From NCBI RefSeq assembly GCF_002893765.1, contig NZ_CP025938.1:2747501-2811500 (forward strand): a DNA stretch of 64,000 bases. Reading direction: 5' to 3'. Below the pieces are notes generated by a model. That model ran no database searches. It had not been told where the DNA came from and saw nothing but the letters and a program-made list of their open reading frames with translations. This DNA comes from Tamlana carrageenivorans. Lineage in GTDB: Bacteria > Bacteroidota > Bacteroidia > Flavobacteriales > Flavobacteriaceae. The translations under genes and the position numbers were made by a program. This document shows positions 1-12,600 of this stretch, one piece after another. Positions within the stretch are counted from its first letter, which is position 1. Every line of letters begins with the position of its first letter.

Positions 1-266
1 ATGTGCCTGAAATACCTAATATTGTTAGCCCTAACGGCGATGGTATAAACGATACTTGGGTAATTCCTAAGGAATATGTTTCTGGGACTAATACAGAAGT
101 CACCATTATAAGTCCACAGGGCAAAACGGTACTTCAAACTAATGATTATTTGAATAATTGGCCCGAGGATGCTATCGATTTTAAAAGTGTTAATCCAGTG
201 TATTATTATATCATAACGACTTCAAACGGAAGTACAAGAAAAGGATCTTTAACAGTAATAAAATAA
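1..266 (+). CDS. T9SS type B sorting domain, 3' end of a larger gene (sprC position)
   Basis: Only the last 88 codons are inside the window; the frame is already open at the left edge, so the gene starts upstream and the first GTG is not a real start. The visible part is a gliding-motility-associated C-terminal domain: it opens with the typical SPNGDGINDTW motif, continues through a short beta-rich stretch with VTIISPQGKTV, and ends in a basic GSLTVIK tail. In Bacteroidota this domain directs a protein through the type IX secretion system (type B signal) to the cell surface. It ends one base before the next ATG, so it is in one operon with the sprD-like gene. By position it corresponds to sprC of Flavobacterium johnsoniae, but that assignment is inference because the body of the protein is outside the window. 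Confidence 0.8.
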   Translation, partial: VPEIPNIVSPNGDGINDTWVIPKEYVSGTNTEVTIISPQGKTVLQTNDYLNNWPEDAIDFKSVNPVYYYIITTSNGSTRKGSLTVIK

Positions 267-267
267 C

Positions 268-3141
268 ATGAAAAAGTACCTGCTCTATATTCTGTTGTTT
301 TTCTTCTTCGTACAACAATTTTCTGCACAAGACGATGGTGTTGTGGCTTTAAATATTCCTGTTAGAAATTCTTTAAAATTTAATAGAACTTTTATCCATC
401 CTACTTTTAGTTTTGTAAGAGAAAGTCATCGATATATTTCAATTAACAATAAAAAGGAGTGGGCGCAATTCGACAATGCTCCAGAAACTTTTGTTTTTGG
501 CTATTCAGGAAGATTTAAAGAAAGTATAGGAGCTGGTTTAAGTTTATTTCAACAAAATTATGGTGTATTAACCACCTTTGGAGGCATGGCCAATTTTGCC
601 TATAATATTGTTGTAAATCGTTCTGGGAATTTAACTTTTGGAATGAACCTAGGGTTTTATAGAAGCAGCATTAAAAATGGATCCATCATTTCAAATACTC
701 CAGATCCGTCGTTGAATAACATACCATCAAATTCAATTGTTACTATAAACCCAGGAATCAATTATGGTACAGAGTTTTTCGATTTTGGTGTGTCATTAAA
801 CAATATCGTGGCTTACAATTTAACTTCTTCGTCCATGATAGAAGAAAATCCTGAACAAGGAATTCAAGTTCATGGCATGTATACCGGGTATGTGAATACT
901 CGAGGTTATTTTAGAGATAGTAGGTTTTCAGCTTTATTACGATCTGAATTCAAAACCGATCAAACTGTATTTTCTGGAATTGTCATGCTCATGGTACCTA
1001 AAGGATTTTGGGGGCAAGCGGGCTACAATAGTTTTTATGGGTTTTCGGCTGGTGTTGGTTTAAATATTACATCACAAATTGCCATAGAATACAATTATGA
1101 AAGTGGTCTTGGTGATATTTCTGCTTTAGGAAATTCACATGATATATCATTAGCCTATAGATTCAAGGCCAAAGATCGTTATGATTATTTTGGCGATGAA
1201 GAGGAAGATGGATTGTTTATTTCCGAAACTAAAAATAGAAACAAGAGAAAGGTCACTCAAAGTGCAACGCCTAAAAATTTACCAAGAAAATCTGATGCCT
1301 TAGAAAAGCAACGTGCAGCTGAAGCAGCAGCAGCGGCAGCTTTTGCTGAAGAACAGAGGGCAGCCGCCGCGGCAGCATTGAATGGAAAAGTGGAAGCAGA
1401 TCGATTGGCTGAAAAGGCGGAGGCAGAACGCATTGCTGAAGAGAAACGCTTGAAAGAAGAAGCTATTTTAGCAGAGGAAGCACGCTTAAGACAAGAAGAA
1501 GAGGGGCGTTTAGCAGAAGCAGCGCGAATAAAAGCAGAGCAGGAAGCTGCCGCTTTAGCTGAAGCCGAACGTTTGAGAAAAGAGGAACAAGCTAGAATAG
1601 CCGAAGCAAAACGACTGCAAGAAGAACAAGCCGCTTTAGCCTTAGCCGAAGCAGAGCGTTTAAGACAAGAAGAGGAAGCAGCCCGTTTAGCCGAAGCAGC
1701 GCGAATAAAAGCAGAGCAGGAAGCTGCCGCTTTAGCTGAAGCTGAACGTTTGAGAAAAGAGGAACAAGCTAGAATAGCCGAGGCAAAACGATTACAAGAA
1801 GAACAAGCCGCTTTAGCCTTAGCCGAAGCAGAGCGTTTAAGACAGGAAGAAGAGGCGCGTTTAGCAGAAGCAGCGCGAATAAAAGCAGAGCAGGAAGCTG
1901 CCGCTTTAGCTGAAGCCGAACGTTTGAGAAAAGAGGAACAAGCTAGAATAGCCGAAGCAAAACGACTGCAAGAAGAACAAGCCGCTTTAGCCTTAGCCGA
2001 AGCAGAGCGTTTAAGACAAGAAGAGGAAGCAGCCCGTTTAGCCGAAGCAGCGCGAATAAAAGCAGAGCAGGAAGCTGCTGCTTTAGCTGAAGCTGAACGT
2101 TTGAGAAAAGAGGAAGAGGCTAGAATAGCTGAAGCAAAACGATTACAAGAAGAGCAAGATGCTTTGGCTTTAACCGAGGCAGAGCGCTTAAGACAAGAAG
2201 AAGAAGCTCGTTTAGCAGAAGAAGCCAGATTGAAAGCTCAAAAAGAGGAAGAATTGAAAGCTATCGTACCTACTGATGAAGCTACAAAATTAATGAATGA
2301 TGTAGCAAGATCGGTCATGGAGTCTAGTAAGGAGCAAAAAGCACTTATTGAAAAATTAAAAGAAAAAGTAGCGCTTAAGCAAAAAGATCTTGACGATTTA
2401 ATTGAAGAAAACAACTTAAGTGAGCAAGGTATTGTTATGGCCCCGAAAGCTTTTAGAAGTATATCGGCCGAAAATAGAGAATTAGAAGCATTGAAAAATG
2501 AAATAGATAATGTTGTTGCTGCTCAAAACAATAAAATTAGACGACTAGATCGAATTTATAAAGAACGTCTTGAAGAAGTTCCAGATCTTAATGATGCAAC
2601 AAATAAATTCTATAGAAAACGTATTGCAGAATTGAAGGCGGAACAAGTTGAAGTGTTCCAAATTAGAGAAGGTTCTATCTTTAAAATTGAAGAATTAAAA
2701 GAAGAAATTAAAGAAGAGCGTAAACGCCGTATTAAACGTGCCCTTTACGATAATGATCAAGAACGATATGAAAAAGATAGAGCTGCGCTTAATGTCATTA
2801 GGCAAAATACGCCAGTAAGTTCAGTTCCTTTAACTGCCGAAGATTTTGATTATGGTGAAGAGTTGAGTAACATTCAAATTCTTAAAGGTATTAATAATGT
2901 GGAAGAGGGGTATTACCTTGTTGTGGCTGTGCATTCCGATGTAGATAAGCGAGATGAATTCCTTAGAAAAGCTGTTGCGTCAGGGCAAAAGGATATTAAC
3001 TTCTTCTTCGATTTGAATACGAGTAAATATTACATTTACTATGAAAATTATGATGGGCTTAATAGTGCTCAAAAAGCGTTGTCCAAAAAGGGTACTAAGC
3101 CTTTTAATGGTAAAATGTCGCTGGTTAAAATTGAAAAGTAA
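268..3141 (+). CDS. sprD: SprD-like: PorP/SprF outer-membrane domain fused to a long coiled coil
   Basis: 957 residues. Residues 1-20 are a signal peptide ending SAQ. About 22-310 form a PorP/SprF-type outer-membrane beta-barrel, the family that partners T9SS-secreted adhesins. From about 330 to 700 the protein is almost entirely Ala/Glu/Arg/Lys/Gln with LAEAERLRKEE-type units, a long helical coiled coil encoded by near-identical DNA repeats. About 700-870 is further charged helix, and the last 80 residues form a compact mixed domain (VEEGYYLVVAVHSD, then YYIYYENYDGLNSAQKAL) that may be periplasmic and possibly SPOR-like. The position between a T9SS cargo gene and sprB/sprF matches the sprCDBF operon of F. 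johnsoniae, where these genes support SprB-driven gliding. A role in linking the barrel across the periplasm is inference from the architecture. Confidence 0.72.
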   Translation: MKKYLLYILLFFFFVQQFSAQDDGVVALNIPVRNSLKFNRTFIHPTFSFVRESHRYISINNKKEWAQFDNAPETFVFGYSGRFKESIGAGLSLFQQNYGVLTTFGGMANFAYNIVVNRSGNLTFGMNLGFYRSSIKNGSIISNTPDPSLNNIPSNSIVTINPGINYGTEFFDFGVSLNNIVAYNLTSSSMIEENPEQGIQVHGMYTGYVNTRGYFRDSRFSALLRSEFKTDQTVFSGIVMLMVPKGFWGQAGYNSFYGFSAGVGLNITSQIAIEYNYESGLGDISALGNSHDISLAYRFKAKDRYDYFGDEEEDGLFISETKNRNKRKVTQSATPKNLPRKSDALEKQRAAEAAAAAAFAEEQRAAAAAALNGKVEADRLAEKAEAERIAEEKRLKEEAILAEEARLRQEEEGRLAEAARIKAEQEAAALAEAERLRKEEQARIAEAKRLQEEQAALALAEAERLRQEEEAARLAEAARIKAEQEAAALAEAERLRKEEQARIAEAKRLQEEQAALALAEAERLRQEEEARLAEAARIKAEQEAAALAEAERLRKEEQARIAEAKRLQEEQAALALAEAERLRQEEEAARLAEAARIKAEQEAAALAEAERLRKEEEARIAEAKRLQEEQDALALTEAERLRQEEEARLAEEARLKAQKEEELKAIVPTDEATKLMNDVARSVMESSKEQKALIEKLKEKVALKQKDLDDLIEENNLSEQGIVMAPKAFRSISAENRELEALKNEIDNVVAAQNNKIRRLDRIYKERLEEVPDLNDATNKFYRKRIAELKAEQVEVFQIREGSIFKIEELKEEIKEERKRRIKRALYDNDQERYEKDRAALNVIRQNTPVSSVPLTAEDFDYGEELSNIQILKGINNVEEGYYLVVAVHSDVDKRDEFLRKAVASGQKDINFFFDLNTSKYYIYYENYDGLNSAQKALSKKGTKPFNGKMSLVKIEK
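1506..2078 (+). repeat. Intragenic 174-177 bp tandem repeats with a 351-bp higher-order duplication
   Basis: Four copies of a 174-177 bp unit start at about 1522, 1699, 1873 and 2050 (spacings 177, 174, 177), each coding 58-59 residues of coiled coil. The units alternate, so the real recent event is a 351-bp duplication: positions 1506-1727 recur without a single mismatch at 1857-2078 (222 bp), while flanking positions differ (for example 1505 versus 1856 and 1728 versus 2079). All spacings are multiples of three, so copy-number changes keep the frame. Confidence 0.9.
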
Positions 3142-3601
3142 TTTTTATAGTGTAAAAAACTTTTAAGAGTAGAAAGAATCATACTTGTTATATAAGCTTG
3201 TCGAAATACAAAATGCAATAGTTAACTATTTCGACAAGCTAAATTTTCTTCTAAATCGGATTTAATTAGTTTTTCATAAAGGCACTTTTTCTAATTAATC
3301 TTACAAGGCTAGAGGTTTTATATTTTTAATAAACCATTCCATTTTATATAATTATTTACTTACACGGTCTTTAGAAATCCGTATAAAAGGTGTTATTTCA
3401 TCGATAAAACGCATTATTTTTAGAAACTCTATGTTTTGTTCCGAAATATTTTCCGATATTTATAACGTTAAAAAACCAAAAAGATAGTTGAACTGCGCGT
3501 TTTTAAGTATAGTAAATACTAAAAGAACGTGTAGGTAAGCTTAGTTTTTATTGTGATTTCTTGTGAAATTGTAATATAAACAACCTCAAACTATAACCAA
3601 C
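3142..3601. other. 460-bp gap between sprD-like gene and sprB
   Basis: No coding region is seen here. The gap holds the inverted repeat listed separately at 3195-3240 and otherwise AT-rich sequence that should contain the leader of sprB. I could not find an exact TAnnTTTG box. It is the only large spacing inside the spr cluster; the other junctions are 1 and 35 bp. Confidence 0.6.
3195..3240. repeat. Perfect 14-bp inverted repeat (terminator- or REP-like)
   Basis: The arms AGCTTGTCGAAATA (3195-3208) and TATTTCGACAAGCT (3227-3240) are exact reverse complements around an 18-nt loop. No T-run follows, so it is not a classic intrinsic terminator. From memory, CTTGTCGAAAT-type palindromes are dispersed in several flavobacterial genomes, so it may be a REP-like element. 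It lies just after the sprD-like stop codon and could stabilise or attenuate the transcript before sprB. Confidence 0.6.
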
Positions 3602-6600
3602 ATGAAAAAAACTACTTGCTTGACATTTAGGTCTTTCCTATGTGATATTTTTACGAAGGCTAGTTTTGTAACTCGTAGCATAAAAGATAAAAAAATCACT
3701 TTTTTTTTGCTGTTTTTCTTAACATTATTTGGGAATAGTGCATTCTCTCAGGTAATGATACCTTTTACACCAAGGCTTGATGGAGGTAGTATAAAAGTTA
3801 AAGGAGATATAAAACTTATAGGTAATAATATTATTACTGGTGGAGAACGCCATAATAATTCTAGCGATGTCTTACCATTACCTTATAATGGTACCGCGAT
3901 AAACAATAATTATGAAGGTGTATATGTAAATGAAGCTAGTGGTGGCGATCCTTCAATTTTCAGTTCAAGTTCTGCTAATTTAGCTATTAATAACGATTGT
4001 AAGCAAATAGTTTGGGCTGGTTTATATTGGTCGGCAGCTTATGGTAACGAATATGCAAATGATAGAAGTGAATATGTAGATGATGATAATTTAAGGGCGC
4101 ATAATTTTACACAAGTAAAATTTAAGTTGCCAAATTTTACTAATTTTTTAGATATAACAGCAGACGAAACTATTTTTGATGGTTTTGATCCCAATGATCC
4201 CGTAGATGGTTCTTTTCCTGACGCTCCTTATACCTGCTTTAAAGATGTAACGGGGCTCATACAAGGTTTAGCAGATGCTGATGGTACTTATACTATTGCG
4301 AATCAGCATGCTACTAGAGGACATAAACGTGGTGGATGTTCTGCTGGTTGGACGCTAGTTGTTATTTATGAAAGTCCTTCTTTACCAAGTAAATTTATCT
4401 CTGTTTTTGATGGTTTTGCTGGGGTAAGAAATGGGGGGGCTTCAGTAGCGGAGTTCGATGTAAGTGGTTTCCAAACATTACCTAATAATTTACCTGTATA
4501 CGCAAAAGTAGGCGTGGCTGCACTAGAAGGAGATTACAGTTTATTTGGTGATTCCTTTGAATTTCAAGCAGGAAAAAATAATAGCTATACGGATATTAGT
4601 GATGGGTTAAATGATGCCAGTAATTTTTTTAATTCTAGAATTACCGAAGAAGGGGCTTATATGACTAATAGAAACCCGAATAGTGAAAACACAATGGGTT
4701 TTGAAGTTAAATCGGTTAATATCCCAAATCCAAACAATTCGATTTTGCCAAATGACGAAACTTCAGGAACTTTTAGGTTAACAACCGAGGGTGATGGGTA
4801 TGCGGCATTTTTAGCAACCTTTGCCGTTGATATTATTGAGCCTAACATTCGTTTAACAAAAGTCGTTCAAGACGATAAAGGAAATGATATTGGAGGAGAA
4901 GTGGTTAATCTTGGAGAACAATTAAATTATGTTATAGGTATTGAAAATATTGGTAACGATGATGCGATAAATTTAACAATCCGAGATATCTTACCTATAA
5001 ATGTTAATTTTGATAGCGCTTCAGATATTATATCCCTATCAGATGGTATTTCAGTTGTAAGTTACAATCCTGCAACACGTGAAATTATTTTTGCTGTAGA
5101 AGATCGTTTAGTAGAAAAAAATAGTGGTCTACTAAGTGAAATTGAATTTAGTGTACAAGTTGTGAACTCATGTGATGAACTGAGTGATGCTTGCTCTAAT
5201 TTAGTACAAAATCAAGCCTATGCAACTTATACAGGAGAGATTAGTGGGCTTACCATATCTGATGATCCAAGTTACGATGCTATAAATGGATGTTTATTAA
5301 CGCCTCAATCAACCAACTTTTTAGCAGATATTTCTGGATGTACCTTTACAGAAGAAGTTATATTATGTGGAGAAAACACAACTTTAACAGCTCCAGGAGG
5401 CTATGATGCCTATTCTTGGTCTACGAGCTCTACTGGAACACCAGTAATTGGTACAGGACAGACAATTACGGTTGATCAAGTAGGAACTTATTATGTTAAT
5501 AACACCGCATTAGCGCCATGTCAATCCACTCAAAAAGAATTTAAAGTTGTAACCTTTGGTGCAAATGTACCAAATCCAGTAATTCCTTATGCCGATCAAA
5601 TTGTTCAGTGTCCTAATGATGGAAAACAGTTACCCTATATTTTCTTATGTGGAGGAAATGGTGGGAAATTTATAGAAACTAGTCTTTCAGATACGACCTC
5701 CATAGTTTGGGAAACTTTGGATCCTAATAGTTGCTCTGCCGTAATAAATGAAGCTTGTGCAAATGAAGACCCTAGTTGTAATTGGATTGAAGCAGGGACA
5801 GGTCCTAATTTTATGGCTGATACGGCAGGTGAATACAGACTGACAATTAACTATCCCGGAGGTTGTTTTAACCGTTTCTATTTTAATGTTTATACCAATC
5901 TTTTAAACCCTTCTCATACTATACAAAATATTATTTGTAACACACAAGGACAAATAACAGTAAATGATGTGCCTTCCGGGTATGAGTATAGTTTAGATAA
6001 TAGTTCTTGGCAAGACGAAAATGACTTCACTATTCCTACTGCCGGACTTTATACTGTATACATCCGTCAGAAAGATGTTTCTCCTAACCCATGTGTTTTC
6101 ACTATTCCTAACATTCAAATAAGTGAGTTAGATCCGCAATTGGTTATTACAGATAATCAACCGTTGTGTCATAATGAACAAGGAAGTATTAGACTTTCAG
6201 TAAACGATGCTGAAGCTCAATATACATATACAATTTCACAAGGAGGAACCGTTGTAAGTACGGTAGGTCCAATTACAGAAAGAACGTATTTATTTGATAA
6301 CCTTAATACAGGTGTTTATGATGTTCAGGCCTCCACAGATGATGGTTGTGTACTTTCAGAAACTGTAGAATTAATTAATCCAACGCCACTAACAGCCACA
6401 GCTAATGTTACTAATATAACTTGTGTAGATGGAGAAATTGAAGTTATTCCCGCTGGAGGAACCGCGCCGTATTACTATTATATTAATAGTACAACAGATT
6501 TTCAAACAACAGGCACGGTTATCGTAGATACCCCTGGAGTATATGATATTACAGTTTTAGATATTAATAACTGTAGTGTTGATATAACTGTTCTCGTAGA

Positions 6601-9600
6601 TCAATTGGACGAACCAGTATTTACGGTTTCTGGAACAGATGTAAATTGTTATGGTGCTGTTTCTGGACAAATTGATTTTAATGTCACTAATGCCAATGGT
6701 TATACTATTGAATATAGTATAGACAATGGCACAACCTATTCGTCTAATCCAACCTTTTCTAATTTAGATACAGGTACCTATACAACCATGATTAGGTATA
6801 CCTTAAATGGTGTTGAATGTTTTAGTACGCCTCAAGATATTATTATTGATGGTCCTGGTGATGCGTTAACAGCTTCTGCAGGAGTGTCAAAATTAGCAGG
6901 ATGTGGCGTTAATGGAGAAGGCACTGTTCGAATTACGAACCCTCAAGGTGGTGTGCCGCCTTATGAGTATAGTTTTGACAATCAGGCGACTTGGGTGACT
7001 TCTAATCAAGCCGAAGTATTCCCGGGTACGTATACCTTGTACATTAGAGATAGTAGTGGGTGTGTTTTTTCTATGCCCGGTGTTGTTTTAGATCCAGAAC
7101 CAACGCCACCAACCATTGATGATAATGTAGATTCCGTGTATAATTGTGATGGTACTGCAAACGCAACGGTAAATGTAACCAATACAGGAGGGGCTAATTT
7201 CGAATACACCTACTTATTAAATGGTGTTGAAAATACAAACACTGCCGATCCTACAACCTTCCTTAATGTACCACAAGGTTCGCATACAGTTAGTGTTACC
7301 TATAAATTAGTTGATGCTCCAACCTATAGTAATTTACTTTTAGAAACTTTTGGTTCTGGTGATGACACCACTTCTCCAGGGATTAATACAGCTTTCTATT
7401 GTTTTGAACGTCAAATTAACGATAGCAGCATTTGGTGTCGTGGTAGTATTAGAATTAATGATGGTGATTATACGGTAACTGCCCATATTGTTCGACCATA
7501 TAGAGATTGGAGTCAACCGGGCGATCATACCTCAAATAATGCAGATCCTAAAGGCCGTGCCTTGGTTGTAAATGTTGGTGATCAATTACCCGAAGAAGAT
7601 GTGCTTTATCGTAAAACGATTAATGATATCATCCCAAATCAACCTATTAATTTTGAACTTTTTGTATATAATTTAATGCAAAGTCACACTACCAAATTTG
7701 ATCCAAATTTAACGGTAGCTTTAGTAGATGCTTCAGGGAAAGAGATTTCAAGTTTTGCAACTGGGAACGTTCCAAAATCTGAGCAGTGGGAGAATTATCC
7801 TAAAACACCAATAACCTTAAACCCAGGGAATAACACGACATTAGAATTCTTAGTGCGTTCTACGGTGCGACAAACTAGTGGTAACGATGTAGCCATAGAT
7901 GATATTAGAGTGTATCAATTACCAGAGAGCTGTATTGATCGCGTAGACTTCCCTATTATTATAGAAGCAGAAAAAGCTTTTACAGCCGATGTTGTAAGTG
8001 CCAGCGATGTAGATTGTTTTGGTGCAAACAATGGTGAAATACAAATTACAGCTAGTAATTTCGATGCGACTAATGGCTATCAATATTCTATTAATGGGGG
8101 GACTACTTGGAATACCGTAACCACATCTCCTTATAGCATTACAGGTTTAGGACCAAACACCTACGATGTTCAAATTCGTTACGATGCGACTTCAACAGGC
8201 TGCGAATTTTCTTTTACACAAGCCATTACAGAACCAGCAGCAATAGCTCTTAATTTAGACGCAACACCTATTACCTGTGTTCAAAATTCAACAGTAACAG
8301 CTACAACTACAGGAGGAACAGCACCGTTTACATATGAGTTATATGATGCTACAGGAACAACTCTAATTAATACTTTCCCAATAAGTGGTGTTTTAACCGA
8401 TGTTCCAGAAGGTAATTATCTTGTACGTGTAACCGATGCAAACGGCTGTACCAATGGTACTGGTGAACCGCTTACTTTAACAGGAGCAACCGCACCAAAG
8501 GCAAGTCTTATTAATGTAGATTATTGCTACGATGCCACAACAACTGGGGCAACTTTAGAAGTTCAAGTTGATGCTTCTACTGGTTTAGCACCATACCAAT
8601 TCAGTATTCAAAGAAATTCAGGAACGCCAACTCCTTTCGATGGAAACCATATTTTTAATAACCTAACTCCAGGTTCTTATGTTATAACCGTAAGAGATGC
8701 CAACGGTTGTGAGTTTACTTTACCAGCTGAAACCATAGCACCTCAAGTACAAATTACAGCACAATTGGATAAAGGTTTAGATTGTTCTGCATTGCCTGAA
8801 GCTCAAATTTCAGGAACCATTTCTAACGGATATGCACCTTATACTTATGCCGTTTCTATTGATGGTGCCGCTTATGCTGATTTAGGAACTATTGCAACTT
8901 CGGGAACAACTTATAATTATACTACAACTACAGCAGGAACTTACCAATTCCAAGTTACCGACGCTAACGGTTGTACCGCTTTATCTACCGAAATACTTGT
9001 AAATGATAAACTAATTCCAACAATTTCAACCAATACTATTAATCCAGCATGTAACGGAGAAACTAATGGTTCTGTAGAAATTAAAGTCTCTGGAGGAGAA
9101 GCGCCGTTTACCTATAGTTTTAATAGTAGTATATTTACATCTACTACAACCTATACAGGATTAGGAGATGGTACTTATAATTATACTGTAAGAGATGCTT
9201 TAGGTTGTGAGTTTACAGGTAGCGAAACTTTAACCGAACCATCAGCTTTAGTAGTTTCTGCGAATGCAACAAATTTAAGTTGTGATGCTTCAAATGTCGA
9301 GCAAGCCGCAGTGGTTACTATAGATGAACCAACTACGGGTACTTCACCTTATCAATATAGTTTTGATGGCACGAATTTTAGTAGCACGCGCACATTAAAT
9401 GTTTATGATAACGGTTCGGTACAAAGTATAAACTATTCTGTTCAAGATGCTAATGGTTGTACAGCTACTGGTTCACTAACTATCGACCCCTTAGATTCTC
9501 CAACCGATTTAGATTTTGCTTCAAGCGCCGTAACTTGTAACGCACCAGCGACTGATGTTACCGTGACTTCTACAGGAGGTGTAGGCACATTAACGTATGA

Positions 9601-12600
9601 GATTACCGACCCAACTTCAGCAGTGACTTCTAATACCGATGGGAACTTTACAGGATTAGCGGCAGGAACTTATGTTTTTAAAGTAACTGATGCTAATGGT
9701 TGTTCATATATAGAATCTTATACGATAGGTGCAGTAACTCCTATTGCTCTTATTGCAAGAAAACAAAGTGATGTATTATGCCAAGGAGATGCCACTGGAG
9801 CTATAGAATTAGAGGTTTCTGGTTTTTCAGGAACATATAGTTATACAGTGAATAGTGGTCCTGCTATAACCGGACAATCGGCATCTAGCATCCCTCTTAA
9901 TGGTTTAGTCGCAGGTACTTATAATATTGAAGTGGAAGATGAAATAACAGGATGTTTAAGTAACGATACGGTTACTATTGTAGAACCAACAGCATTAAGT
10001 TTAGATTCGGCTACAGGAACCAATGTATTTTGTAATGAAGATTCTTCACAAATAACTGTAGTAGCATCTGGAGGAACACCAAATTACGGTTATGCAGCAG
10101 TAATTAGTGGATCTACGGCGCCAACAACCTTTGGTTCGAGTGACGTAGTGATTGTTGATACCAATTCGGGAACCGAATTAGTTTGGGATGTATATGTTGA
10201 GGATAACAATGGTTGTACCGTATTTACTAAAGTAACCTTAACTGCCGATCCATTACCAACGGTGATTATTCCTGGTTTAGCACCAAATCAATGTACGGCA
10301 ACAAGTGGATTTACCTTTGATGCAACAGGAACAGGGGTTGCTCCATTAACGTATAGTATAGATGGTGGTATAAGTTATCAATCAAGCCCTACGTTTACTA
10401 TAAATACCCCTGGAACATATAGCGTTAGAGTAAAAGATGCTAACGGATGTACAGCAGATAGTGGCGATATAAATATTTACGAACCACTTACTGGTTCTGC
10501 CATTTTAACCAAAGATTTAACGTGTAGTACACCACAAGAAGCTACAATTGAATTATCAGTATCTGGAGGAAATACTAGTACGGCTTATGCATATCAAGTG
10601 GCATTTAACGGTGGAACGTATAATAATATTACTGCGACGTCACCATATTCAATAAGTGTGGATGGGACCTACCAATTTAAGTTTATAGATGCTAATGGCT
10701 GTGAAGTTGAAACTGCTGAGATTACGGTTAATCCAGCGATTAATCCGGATATTACAAGTGTCACTCAAACACAATTTATAAATTGTAATGGTGAAGAAAC
10801 TGCAGCTATCGATATCGTTCATGATCCATCGTTAGGTGAAGCACCATTTGTTTTTAATGTTGAAAATACAACAACAGGAACAGGTTATGGTACCCAAACT
10901 TCAGGTTTAGCAGCAGGTGATTATGTTGTTACTATTACTGATGCTAAAGGATGTACCGATACAGAAACTATTACGATAAATCAACCAGATCCACTCGTAT
11001 TAACTCATGATACCACGCCTGTTAGATGTACGGTTGACGGAACAGGAACAACGGTTTCTTTGGGCGAGGTAATTATTGATGCGGTAACCGGGGGTACAGG
11101 TCTATATACCTATCATGTAAGGGGTAACGGTTACGATAATTCTATTCCAGGTCAAGATGGATCAACTCAAGTTTTCGAAGTTGTTGATTTTGGATTATAT
11201 GAAATTATAATTACAGATGATAATGGTTGTTCAATTTTAACTCAAGACGTTCTAGTGGCTTCTCCGCCAGACGATTTAGATATAACTATTGATGCCGTAG
11301 CGAGTAGTTGTGCTGCCGGTGCGACTATAGATGTTGGTATTGGAACCGCTACAACAATCACAGGTACAGGACCTTTCTATTTTGCAATTTACACAGGACC
11401 AGGAATGACTTGGGATGGTGTTGTCGGAGGGTCAGCTGATTGGATACAAGGAACAGGTATTCCTGCTTCAGCTCAGTTCACAGGCTTAATTTCAGGGATA
11501 ACTTATACTTTCGTAGTTTATGATTCTCTGACTGGTTGTTACTATTATGAGTCTGCTGATGCTCCTACACCTACAGATTCAACGTTGGCAATTGATAACC
11601 TAGCTCCAAACAACATCACTTGTACAGGTAATGCAGATGGAAGTGTGAGTTTCGAAATTACAAGTGCATATGGTATAGATACACCGGTGACCTATCAAAT
11701 TAAAGATGCTTTATCTTTAGATGATATAGGTCCTTTAGTATCAGATGTTGTCCCTGCAGGTGCTTCATTATCAGTTACAAATGCTGGACCTTTAGATGTT
11801 GGGAACTATATTGTTGTTGTAGAGGAGGCTGCAGGTGCACCTAATGCAGGATGTAGCGTAGTGACCGTGCCGTTTAATATCACCGAATCTGCTATCTTAC
11901 TTAATATTACAGCGTCTTCAACAAGAAACGAAAACTGTAATGAGCTAGGTTTAATTTCGGGCATAGCTAAAGATGGTACTGGGCCTTATGAATATATGGT
12001 TTTACCAGAATCAGATCCTGCTCCAGTGGCTTCTACTACAGGATGGGATGCTGCAACTACTTACGAGCGTGCAGCAGGAGATTATACGGTTTATGTAAAA
12101 GATGCTTATGGTTGTATTAAGGAAGCCGATGTTACTGTAGTTAAAGATCCTGAACCAACTTTTGATTCAACGATTCCATTACAATGTTTTGACGGATCAA
12201 CACCTATAGTAGTAGATTTATCAATGTATACTACTGGTACCATCACACCTTTAACATTCAGTATGGGAACAGGTGGGGTAGCAGGTGCTTATACAACAAC
12301 TTCTAGTTTCTCTATTTCTGCAGCAGGAACTTATGATTTCTTCATTAAAGATGGGAATGGTTGTGTCGCAACAACGACTTATGTGGTAAACCCACCATTA
12401 TTATTAGATGCAACTATTACTAAAGAGATAGATTGTACAGGAACACCAAATGCTGAAATTACATTAACAGCAACTGGTGGTGACACTTCTAGTACTTATG
12501 TATATGAAGTAAGTACGAACGGCGGTTTAAGTTATATGCCTGCAAGCAACCCATACTCGGCAGGAGTAGGCTCTTACATATTTAGAGTAACCGATGCGCA

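Noticed and set aside
7006..7528. Reverse-strand frames inside sprB
   Set aside because: They are antisense to the continuous 4718-codon reading frame and show only composition-driven Ser/Thr/Val patterns.
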